DNA of 42,417 nucleotides from Gloeopeniophorella convolvens (Eukaryota; Basidiomycota; Agaricomycetes; Russulales), in NCBI GenBank assembly GCA_022496205.1, contig WTXD01000116.1, positions 1 to 42,417 on the forward strand, read 5' to 3'. This document shows positions 11,213 to 21,221 of this stretch, piece by piece. The notes under the pieces are model-generated. The model had not been told where the DNA came from, ran no database searches, and saw nothing but the letters and a program-made list of their open reading frames with translations. The position numbers were made by a program, and so were the translations under genes. How positions within the stretch are numbered: position 1 is the first letter of the stretch; each line of letters opens with the position of its first letter.

Positions 11213-12741
11213 TCACCCATGCAAGTTCTGGCTCCAGTCCATCTTCGCCCACTCCTTGTGCGAGACGGCAGTGTATAACACCTTCACAAGACGGCCGGAG
11301 CGCTCGCGCGCGTCGAAGAACGGCTGTGAGCGACAGAATGCACGGCGCGTGGAGGCCTCCGAGTACTTTCCCATCAAGTATTGGACATGGACTTCTTCCA
11401 GCGCGGGGAGCACGTGCAATAGATCTGATCCCTCGTCTCCGGCGAGGGCACCAGCGATCACCTCGGCCATCCCGACATCGACAAGGAGCGTGCGCATGCT
11501 GCGGAAGCGCGCCAGCAGGTCGCGCCAGGGCGCAGGGATGGTCTCCTCGGGCACCCACGGTTCCCGGCTGGGATGAAACACGAACGACACCTCCTGCACG
11601 GCGAGAAGAGAAGCGCACAGCCGCGCCAGGGCGGTTGCCTGGCTCCTGCGAGCCGACACTCTGATCTTGATGCCGCAAGGTGGGAGTCCCGCGTCCAGCC
11701 CGCGCTGCGCGGTCAACCACAGCCTGCAGTAATCGCTGTGAAACACCAGCTGGGCGATGGGATGCTGGAGCCCCTCGGTTTCGCTCAAGAGCCGTACAAG
11801 GTGAGGAGGGGTGAAGGGAACACGGAAGAGAGATGCGTTGAGCTCTTTGAGGTACGGTGCAGCGGCGCCGTCCAAGAGCTCCTCGAGGTATACAGCGCTC
11901 CCGTCAAATCGGAGGCTCTCCAGATGCGCAAAGGGTGTTATGCCCCGGTTGCTGGGGGCAAGCGGCGCGGGATGGTTCGACCCGGTTACTCGAAAAGTGA
12001 GGATGAGGTTGCGGAGAAACGGCATCGCGCACAGATATGCGCGGAGCACGTCAAGCTGGAGGTGGGTCATCGGGCAGATGTTTTCGAGGGCGAGGCTGAC
12101 GAGCGCGGTGGTGCTCATGAGCAGCGGCGCAAGCGTGGGCAGGGAGAGCCCATGAATCGTGAGGGAGCGAACGCGTGCTACCGCGGCGCCGACTCGAGCC
12201 GCGCACGGCGCGCGCGCGTCCTTTGTAAAGCGGAGATCGAACCTTGCCAGCGCGGGAAGGGGCTGGCTAAACAGCCAGAAAATCAGGTCGGGTCCGGGCG
12301 GCATGTTGACGTAGAAGACATGCACACGTGCAGGGTGCTCGAGCGCGGTGACGAGGCAGTCGAGGGAGCCGGGAGGGGTATAGTGGACGGTGATAGGAAG
12401 AGACGGGAAGTGCGCGAGCATCTCGCGTGCGGGTATTTTGGCTGTGAGGTGCGCATATAGCTCCAGGCGGCTGGCCCAGGAAAGGACGAGCTTGCGCCAG
12501 CGCCTGCAGACATGCACAAGCTTGTACCACCCACGCCTGTCGCCCCAAAATAGAGATGGCGACCCGGTAGGCATCGAATATTTCGAGGAGGATGTCTTCT
12601 GGGAGCTCGACGGGTGTCGCACACAGATATCCAACATGATCTGTCCTCTGAACGTCAGAGCGGCTATCGGGTGTGAAGATGTACCGTACGCTGGTTCCTC
12701 GGGGGCTCCGCCGTCTCCGCCACTGAGGCACTGTGCATCAT
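11213..12741 (-). CDS. F-box / LRR-like protein, cluster copy 3, with a frame break after the F-box
   Basis: Exon 1 (12690-12741) reads MMHSASVAETAEPPRNQ. A 49-nt intron (12641-12689, donor GTACGG, branch CTGAC) in phase 1 leads to HVGYLCATPVELPEDILLEI, a good F-box. Just after IFDAYR the frame must shift to reach RRGWYKLVHVCRRWRKLVLS and the long leucine-rich remainder ending at 11213. Compared with copies 1 and 2 about eight residues are missing there, so an out-of-frame deletion is likely. A 27-nt GT...AG segment (12537-12563) would restore the frame if removed, but is shorter than normal introns. A translation from the ATG at 12574 would give 453 residues without the F-box. The rest (VFYVNMPPGPDLIFWLFSQ, VLPALEEVHVQYL) is intact, so the damage is recent, an artefact, or tolerated. 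Confidence 0.7.
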
Positions 12742-14335
12742 TATATGGGTAAGAGCGACCTGGATCACGAAACAAATTTCCCCGGTCAGGGTTGATGTTG
12801 AACGTTGAACTCTGGGGACTCGAGAGTTGGCACACTCTGTGTCAATCGAATACTGGGGTAACCGGGACCGGTGCCAGTGAGAGGATATGGATGAGTGGAG
12901 GGAAGGCCCGTTTGGGCCTGAACCTTATGCTCAAGTGGAACTCTCGGCCGAACATGGGAGGAAGTGTGATGCATTTGGGATGGTAACGGGAGTGAAGCCA
13001 GCTCGAGCTAGCTCGAGCCAAACTAGGCCAAACCGGCGTCAACTCCGGGTCGAGCGACCGGTTCGAGAGAGTTCGAGCCGCCGCTGTCGACTGCCCGTCT
13101 GCCGCTGCGATCATTTCTGGGAGTCGCAGCCGCAAACCCTTCTTCGAATCCTATCGAATCATCAGGATACTTCACTCTGCCTTCCCACCCCATCGACATC
13201 TCTTTGCAACCATCGACGACTCGCTCGTGGAGTCGTGCCAAGCCGCCTCAAATTTCCCTGCATGTGCGCGCTTTCGTCACCATCCGAACTCCCATTCTCA
13301 TGGCCCTCACTCAAGGCTACAACATCGGTCAAATGGAGACTAAAGTGGTGCTAAGCTCTGTATGAGCCGAACATAACATCAACCGGTCTGGTAATTGGGA
13401 GCATTCGTCACAACACCCCGCAATACTCAAGGCGACTGCCACGCTTGCAAGTTGCAGACCCTTCCCCTGCAGAACATCTACCCGACAATGTTGTTTGAGT
13501 GCACCTGGACGATACCTGTCATGGGTGCGTCTTGTCTCGCCCTGTTTCCTTTTTGCATTCTCATCCACCACAGCGTACAACTACGCGCCTCTCTTTGACG
13601 GAGCAAAGAGCAATTGCCTGATGATGGACTTGAGACTTTCCCAAGTGCTCGATCGGGTGACCGAATCTGAGGGCGTACACTTTGTTTCAGTCGGGTAAAT
13701 CTTCACTTTTCCCTTTGATCACCTCGATGAACCGGGACCTTCTCCACCCATCGTCCTTCCAGTGCATGAATCCTCTATGGTTGCTCATCAATACACACAC
13801 GTGGCACGCAATCACCGTTACGTTGCCACAAGTTCGTGGGCGATGCGCGACGGCCAATCCTGTGAGAGTCGATCCATGTGGCGCACATCCCCTGCTCGCA
13901 GCACAGCATGCGCAGCGGTACAAGCCCGACATGCCTCCCCAGCCGCCGCGCCGCATCCCAAGCCGATTGAATCTATGCAGGCGTGCTCGCCATCCTTGGT
14001 ATCGCTGCGTTGTGCCACAGAGTCCGATGGAGACTCTCGTCCCCCGATAGTCGCCGATTTCGTAGTTCCGAACATAGCATGTCGCCGGGGGGCGTATATA
14101 GTTATCGATCGCGGGTCCCACGAGTTCTACATGCAATACAGCGAGTCCATCTCATCCTAAGAACGTGTGTAGTATGGTACGGTTATGGAACGAGCGCATC
14201 CCATATAATATGGCGATGGATTTAACCTACAAACGTCAAAGGCAGATATGTCCACCAGCGCAATGACCAGCCTCCTGTCCAGGGTACCTATCAATCATAT
14301 ATACGTCGTCTACGGTATTCGGATCTCATGCTCAT
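12742..14335. other. Intergenic region between the F-box cluster and the NLR gene
   Basis: About 1.6 kb. It contains the promoter side of F-box copy 3 and the 3' flank of the NLR gene. An 18-bp perfect palindrome, GCTCGAGCTAGCTCGAGC, lies at 13001-13018. Several short frames exist on both strands; none carries a recognised domain or consistent splice signals. Confidence 0.5.
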
Positions 14336-17300
14336 CTAGTGGGTCGTACCGCCCATCTGGGCCCCGCACTGAGTCCAGTTCCGTCCATGGACGAACCTAC
14401 TCAGATCGAGTACCGTTTCGTGTTCGGCCGCGACCCACACATTGCTCGGACGATGCAGACCCGTCCTGTGGGGTTCCGGGATCCACACCAGCAGTTCCCC
14501 GTTTTCCCCGCAGATCCAACCCTCGTCGTCTATCGTAGACTGGTCCGTAAAGCCAGACGGGTCCTGGGCATGACCGACAATGCTATATAACCTGGGATCT
14601 TAGCCTGGGATTCCACTGATGGAACGTCTGTGAACTTACGGGCTTGGTAGGGAATCGGGTATCTGTGGACTGCCGGGGTGCTCTGTAGCACCCCGGACGC
14701 CCACCGCCCACAACCGGATCGACTTGTCTCCTGAACCCGAGGCAATGTGATGCCCGTCCGGTGAGAACGCGACAGAGTTGACCCAACCTGTATGCCCAGA
14801 GAATGGCCCTGCAGTTGCGCTTCCCGTCTCGGCGTCCCAGACATGAATGGTGCAGTCATTCGACCCCGCCGAGGCGATGTGACTACCATCCGGCGAGAAC
14901 ACAACAGAGCTGACCGAACCTGTATGTCTCGTGAATGGCTCTGCGACTACATGTCCAGTCTCTGCGTCCCAGACGCGAATGGTGTGATCATGGGAGCCTG
15001 AGGCAATGTGGCGACCATCCGGTGAGAACGTGACAGACCTGACCGGATTTGTATGGCCCGTGAATGGCCCTGCAACTGCGCTTCCCGTCTCGGCGTCCCA
15101 GACACGAATGGTGCGGTCACTCGACCCCGAGGCGATGCGACTACCATTCGGCGAGAACACAACGGACATGACCCAGTTATTATGGCCCGTGAATGGTCCC
15201 GCGGCTGGGCGCCCCGTCTTGGCGTTCCAGACACGAATGGTGCAGTCGTCCGAGCCTGAGGCAATCCGGCGACCATCCGGCGAGAACGTGACAGACCTGA
15301 CCAGATCTGTATGCCCCGTGAATGGCTCTGCGACTGAGTGCCCCGTCGTGGCATTCCAGATACGGACGGTACGGTCGTGGGAACCCGAGGCAACGTGTCG
15401 ACCGTCCGGCGAGAACGCGACAGAGGTGACCCGATCTGTATGCTTTGTGAATGGTCCTGCGACTGCGTGCCCCGTCGTGGCGTTCCAGACACGAATGGTG
15501 TGGTCACCCGACCCCGAAGCGATGTAGCGACCGTCCGGTGAGAACGCAACAGAGATGACTGCGCCTGTATGTCCCGTGAATGGTTCTGCGCCTGTGCGCC
15601 CCTTCGCGCTGTCCCAGACACGAATGGTGGCGTCATATGAGCATGATGTGATGTGGTGACCATCCGGCGAGAACACAACGGAGGTGACCCCCAATATATG
15701 TCCCGTGAATGGCCCTGCGACTGCGTGCCCCATCGTGGCATCCCACACACGGATGGTACAGTCATCCGAACCAGAGGCAATGTTGCAACCATCTGGCGAA
15801 AACACGACAGACCTGACTGGCTTTGTATGGCCCGTGAATGGCCCTGCAACTGCGCTTCCCGTTTCGGTGTCCCAGACACGAATGGTGCGGTCATAGGAGC
15901 CTGATGCGATGCGGTTTCCATCCGGCGAGAACATAGCAGAGCTGACCGACTCTGTATGTCCCGTGAATGGCTCTGCGACTGCACGTCCAGTCTCTGCGTC
16001 CCAGATGCGGATAGTGTGGTCATGAGAGCCTGAGGCAATGTGGTGACCATCCGGTGAGAACGCGACAGAGCTGACCCCGTCTGTATGCCCCGTGAATGGT
16101 CCTACGACTGCGTGCCCCATCGTGGCATCCCAGACACGAATGGTGTGGTCACTCGACCCTGAGGCTATGTTGCAACCATCTGGTGAGAACGCGACAGACC
16201 TGACCGCCTTTGTATGCCCCTTGAATGGCCCTACAACTGCGGTTCCTGTCTCGGCGTCCCAGACACGAATGGTGCAGTCACCAGACCCCGAGGCTATGTG
16301 GCGACCATCTGGCGAGAACGCGACAGAGGTGACCCGATTTGCATGCCCCTTGAATGGTCCTGCAACTGCATGCCCCGTCTTCGCATCCCAGACACGGACC
16401 GTGCCGTCCTCAAAGCCCGAGGCAATGCGCGAGCCGTCCGACGAGCAAGCAATGGCGTAGCACGTGCCGCCCACTGGAATAACCATCTCCTGTGCCGGCC
16501 AACCGGACATCCGCCCCCGTCGCAGCGACAACGTGTTTGGGAGATATCCGGTGTAGTGATTGAAGATGATGGACGACTTTGGACAAAATGGGAGCGCGGA
16601 AAGGTAGAGGTGTGGAGCACTTTGCGCGATAGGCTGCCCAAAGTACCTCACGAACTTTAGTGCGTCGGTCACCCATATCGTGAGCGTATCGAACTCTGGC
16701 AGATGGTACTAGTGTTGACACGGATCGTGAGAACAGTCGCTATACAAAAATGAACGGATGACTCACGTTGTCGTGATGCTTGTCCACCCAGCTTCCCATG
16801 ATCGACATGGCTTGCGGGACGAGATTGATGGCGCCGAGAAGGCTCATGGCCTCCAGCCAGTGCAGGAGGTCAGTCTTAAAGAACGATTGCACCCCGCCAA
16901 CAATCCTGTCGGGAGAGACGTGCTCGAGGTGGTTGTCCCAAGAGCGGCAGGCGTATGACAGAGCATCCGAAATGTGCTCTGTTATGCGTGATTGGAGGTC
17001 TTCGATGTCCGTGTTGCGACTATTCGATGACGGGAGGTCGCAGATATTGAGTCTGAGCTTGTCGTGCATGAGGCCGAATGAAGAATGTGCTAATTGATAA
17101 TGAGCGTCGCCGAGGTTGATCCAGAACCTGTCGGCCCTCTCCAGATCTGTAAGAAAGTCGCGGAATGATGCGTGCAGTGGGACAATGGGTAGGAATGAAT
17201 CGGAGGAGGTGACATTGCTGAGCAGAGATCCAAGGTAGCCGACAATGGAGCGAATAGACTCCTCTCCGCCACGGTCCGGCGGATCGCCATACGAGCGCAG

Positions 17301-20010
17301 GGTGGCTAGAGAACCAACCGAAAGAGGTTCGAATGCAGTGATGAGTTGTCCCATGACGGATGTGAACAAGGGCTGAACGCTGCCGCCGCCGAAGTATGCG
17401 GACAGGACTGTCTTGTACAGCGAATCCAAGAAATTGACAGACTCTGGGTTCTCGGATGGCAGTCCGAGAAGTTGATCGATCCGTTGACGCAGAGTCAGTC
17501 CAGGCAAACCGAACTGGACGTAGTCGCAAGCGACAGCTGCCCACTGGAAGGAGTTTTCAGCCTTCTGGGCAAGTTTGGCCCCGCACTGCTCGAAAAGGCC
17601 AGGGTCCGTGAGGAACTGCTGGCGAACAAAGGCAAGAATGTCATCGCTTGTCGTACGGGATAGCATCGGATCATCCATATATCGTATCTCAGCAGTCGTC
17701 GAACCCGGCAAATTGAAGGCATATACGATGTCCTTCTCCGGCCGTGAGGTGATAAGGATGCGGAAGGTGTCCGGGAGCTTGGAGATATGACTAGCCAGGA
17801 AGGCATGCAACCCGTTCCTACCGGATGCGTCGCCGGATTCATCCAGCGCGTCGATTATGATGAAGATGGGACCGATCAAGGGGGACTCTTGAAGTGGATG
17901 AAGTAGCATAGACTCGAATGGGGTGGTGTAGTCTCGCGCGCCGAGAACAAGAGACGCGTCATTGTCGATGATCCTCGCGAGGGACGCTTTGAAAGTTGGG
18001 TATCGATCCGCGAGGTTGCGTGCGATCCCAGAGAAGAGGAGCTGAGCGGCACTCTCCAGTGACCGCTCTGTCTTCTCGGTGCGCGAGAAGACGAATGACG
18101 AGGCAAGGCGATGTGTCTTCTCAAATTGACACGCAACTTCATTCGCGATCGAAGACTTTCCCGTCCCTGCTTGTCCAAAAAGCACCAGCGCGCGGGGGGA
18201 ATCAGGGGTATTCACCCAATTGGTGATGTGATCCAAGAATGCCACGCGAGTCCCCGGGATGCACCTCTTGTCCTTGCTATGGCGTGCTCCCTTGGGGTAC
18301 GGGATATTTCCCAGTTTCACGTCCAGACCTACGTAAATTGATTGATTCGGTCATTAATGCACGGCGACTGAGCTACTGGGATGATGCATACCGACGCCAG
18401 CGACGCCACCCGCCAATTCCTCGAGCTTGCCTGAGAGCGTAGCCACAGTCATCTGAGTGCTGATAGTCGCGTGGTCCAGGAAGTCACCCCGGAGCTTGAT
18501 GAGCATCTCGCTATAGCGCTTGACTTCGTCACTGGCGCCGCCGCCGATATTCTCCACAAGGCGCTTCCCTTCAGACGATGTACTCGTATTAGATGTGGGA
18601 TCGGGGTAGAGAGAAGATTCGGACTGACAAAATGTCGTGCCCTTCGCATAATTCTGGATCAGATCCCCGCACGCGCCTACGTGACGTAGCATTTCCTTCA
18701 GGATTTTGACCTGAGTGCTTCCAGGTAGGAGGTTCTCCAACTCTTGTGCTTGCTTGGCAAGGTCGAACGCATCGCGGATGGCGATCATCAAGGCTTTGAA
18801 GCTGTTGTCACGTTCAACTTGAGCGATGAGTGCCTGGTGCCGCATTGTGGGATCAACCTAACAGCCCAAAGGCCCCAGATACCGGACTACATACCTTCGG
18901 GATGCATGAGAGGATGCTCCACGCCATCTTCGCCCAAGGGTGAATCTAGCGGAATACCTCCGAGTCAGCATTGTGCTTTAAACCAATGGAACGACAGCAC
19001 TACCTCTGCAATCTTATCCACCACATCTACGACCAATTTGACGTTCCCGAGAGCGACTTTCCAAGTATCATAAAGGTCAGCGGCCTTCTCAAGCTGGTCC
19101 GGCGCTTCATCTACAACATTCAGCAGCTCCAGTGGGAGACTCTGAGCAGCCCCTAACCCGGCGACCGCTTCCTCCGCTCGTGTCAGACTTCTGTCCGTGA
19201 CTTGCATAGGGTCTGCCGGGTCGGGACCATCCGACGAGGTACTCGGTCCGGCAGGCGGATCGGCGCCTTTCGATGCACTAGGTGCCCGGAATGGCGCAGA
19301 AGAGCTGATAGCTACGGACGTCGCAGGTTGAGACGCTTCCGGGAGGGCGATAGAGAGCACCAGCGTTGTTTTTAGCGTTGGGTCAAACGAAATATCAAAC
19401 TCTGTGCGAGAAGTAAGCACCCGACCGAGTCAACAAGATTACCAAGAACGCACCTAGGAAAGGAGATGAGCGAATTGACTCGAACGGTATCGACAGCAGT
19501 CCTAGGTGGACATCCCTCAGCCACGTTAGCCGCGCAAATACGTGCATGATAAGACGGGAAGAGGGGTTCACAGTCCTGGAAACATGTCTTTAGATCAAAG
19601 TGAGGACGGGAGGATAGCACGTCGCACAAGCCAGAGAGAATCTCGTCCCATTGCACCGACTGGTTCCTGCTTCGGATAGCCGACGTCCTCTCAGCCCTCA
19701 ACCCATCAGTCGCAGTGACGTAGTACTTTCTCTCTTTCCTGCGGAAGAGTGTTTTCAGGTGAGGCAAGCCGCCTGCTCGAATGACTAACGCAAGACAATG
19801 TTTGAGTGTCACGAGTTCAGAAAGTGTAATCACTACGTACCGGTCAGTGTGGGATGAACAGGGCTTTGTTGATGCTTGGAGGTATCGAGGGCTTGCTCTT
19901 GAACTTGTCTCTCATCACTCAGTGGGACGCGCCTGGGAGATATTGTCAGACTGTTCCGACCGCTACAGAAAGCATCACGACAGGCGGTTTTGCACTCACG
20001 GAGTCGACAT
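14336..20010 (-). CDS. NLR-like protein: C2-like domain, NACHT NTPase, 14 WD40 repeats
   Basis: Nine exons (20000-20010, 19841-19932, 19443-19784, 19004-19401, 18895-18945, 18392-18833, 16767-18328, 14640-16708, 14336-14582) join in phase to 1737 residues. Residues about 30-180 resemble the C2 domain common at the start of basidiomycete NACHT-WD40 proteins (IRAGGLPHLKTLFRRKERKY). NACHT follows: Walker A GQAGTGKSS (K503), Walker B IFIIIDALDES (about 600-610). WD40 repeats fill about 1046-1635. The apparent stop at 14636 is intronic: a GTAAGT donor, 57-nt intron and phase-2 junction lead to a family-typical C-terminus (GWICGENGELLVWIPEPHRT, LDLSRFVHGRNW). Less certain are intron 3 (41 nt, GTAATC donor) and the acceptor of intron 5 (18834, or 18858). 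By family analogy it is a STAND ATPase with a ligand-sensing propeller, as in HET-D/E non-self recognition; its ligand and output are unknown. Confidence 0.92.
14700..16471 (-). repeat. 14-unit WD40 tandem repeat array, 129-nt period
   Basis: Fourteen consecutive 43-residue units share the core SVAFSPDGRHIASGS.D.TIRVWDA.TG.AV.GPFTGHT. Conservation is high at DNA level (CCATCCGGCGAGAACGCGAC recurs every 129 nt on the plus strand). Variation concentrates at a few positions: the residues after SPDG, the two around SD.T, after TG, after GP(F), and the four after GH. Unit 13 has a one-residue insertion (SAGSND); the first and last units are most divergent. Fourteen units suffice for two seven-bladed propellers. 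Arrays like this change copy number readily, so the count may differ between strains or be mis-assembled. Confidence 0.93.
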
Positions 20011-21221
20011 TCTACACTTGTTGCTTCGGAGTTGAACACCTTACGCCGGAGAGGCCGGAGAGGAGGTGATATAGAGCAGAGGGACTCGAAAGATGGAGTG
20101 AAAAGGACAATGTGGTGGACCTAGTTACTGGACGTCCTGCTATGAACACGTTGTAGCAGCATGGCAGCATGAATGATGCCGAACGTCACATAGAACAAGG
20201 CCGTCAGAGTCGGTGATAGACCGCTCGCCCGTACAGCCGGAGTGTAACGCATCGAGGGGTGGGTAAAAGTACTTGAACTTTGCTGACACTGCCGCCAGCA
20301 TGATAGTTCTGAGGTCGATTCTATTGCCACTGAAGCACAAGTAGGCGCAAGTCGCGTTCCGTTCGGACTTCCGACCGGGCCGGTTTCCCGGATACTCTCC
20401 TGCTGCCTCCCGGGCTACTCCCACTTCCGCCTCGCTCGACCTCCTTCTCTCTAGTCTTCGCATGCAAAACTCAGCCCTAGCGTCAGACTTTATTGATTGA
20501 CGATGATCAGCAAAAATACGCAACAGCCGACGAAAATATGACGGGCGCGTCGTCACTTTATGTACGTTTTTGTTGCATCCAGCGTTTTGAGCTCCAACTC
20601 CCGAAAACCTATGTGATTGCCTCAATGTAAATACACTGAAATACTCCGATAGCCTTTTAGTATAAATTATAGTATGTACCAGCTACGAATAGCAGCATTT
20701 TCAGCTTTCGCGTTACCCTTTTTCCCTTTGCGCCCCCTTCACTTGCTCTTCCCCACTTGACTTCGTCTCGCGCCGCTGCACGCCCGTTCCAACCGTACCA
20801 AAACTCCACCAGATTCGCTACCAGTTGATAAGCCAGTTGTAGTCACTGCGATGATCCACGGTGACAAGCCTCACAGCAAACCTGATCGTGTCCAGTCTCC
20901 GTTGCTGACCTTATGCCGATCGCGGACTCAGACAGTCGTTCCGCGATGGATAAAGATCGTATCGCTAGCTGGTCACTGAAAGGAGCACATGGCGGTGATT
21001 GCCATTGTGCAAGGTATTAGTACGTCGCTATGGCAGGCCCCTCTTAGTCTGAGTTGCATGCTTCCGAGGCTCTGACTGCAGTGGTAAGTACCGGTACTTA
21101 CTACGATGGTGTGACAAAATAAAGCGTTTTTGGGGGGTGTCTTTGATTTTGGCCAATGACCGTACAAACACCGCCCTCCCCCATCGTACAACCGCGCCTA
21201 CTTCAACCACCAACCACCACC
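20011..21221. other. Intergenic region upstream of the NLR gene
   Basis: About 1.2 kb between the NLR start and the end of the UBP14-type gene, both on the minus strand. It must contain the NLR promoter; a weak TATAT sits about 60 nt before the NLR ATG. A plus-strand pyrimidine-rich tract around 20700-20760 precedes an ATG at 20850 that opens a 42-codon frame (MIHGDKPHSKPDRVQSPLLT) with no recognised similarity. The G+C jump begins at the right edge. Confidence 0.45.

Noticed and set aside
10917..11720. Minus-strand 267-codon frame overlapping the end of F-box copy 3
   Set aside because: Out of frame with the conserved F-box/LRR protein and rich in Arg/Gly/Ala, as expected of a G+C-biased shadow frame.
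11573..12460. Plus-strand 295-codon frame
   Set aside because: Antisense shadow of F-box copy 3; no domain, and the minus-strand reading is clearly conserved with its paralogues.
14339..14590. Plus-strand 83-codon frame containing MDEPTQIEYRFVFGRDPHI
   Set aside because: It is antisense to the last NLR exon, whose minus-strand reading matches the family C-terminus and keeps splice phase.
14700..16471. Regular repeats considered as a CRISPR or satellite array
   Set aside because: The 129-nt period is an open coding frame of WD40 units, not short repeats with unique spacers.
18858..18894. A 37-nt version of the fifth NLR intron
   Set aside because: It keeps the frame, but the acceptor 24 nt further on (61-nt intron) fits usual intron length and gives the better family match; noted as an alternative.
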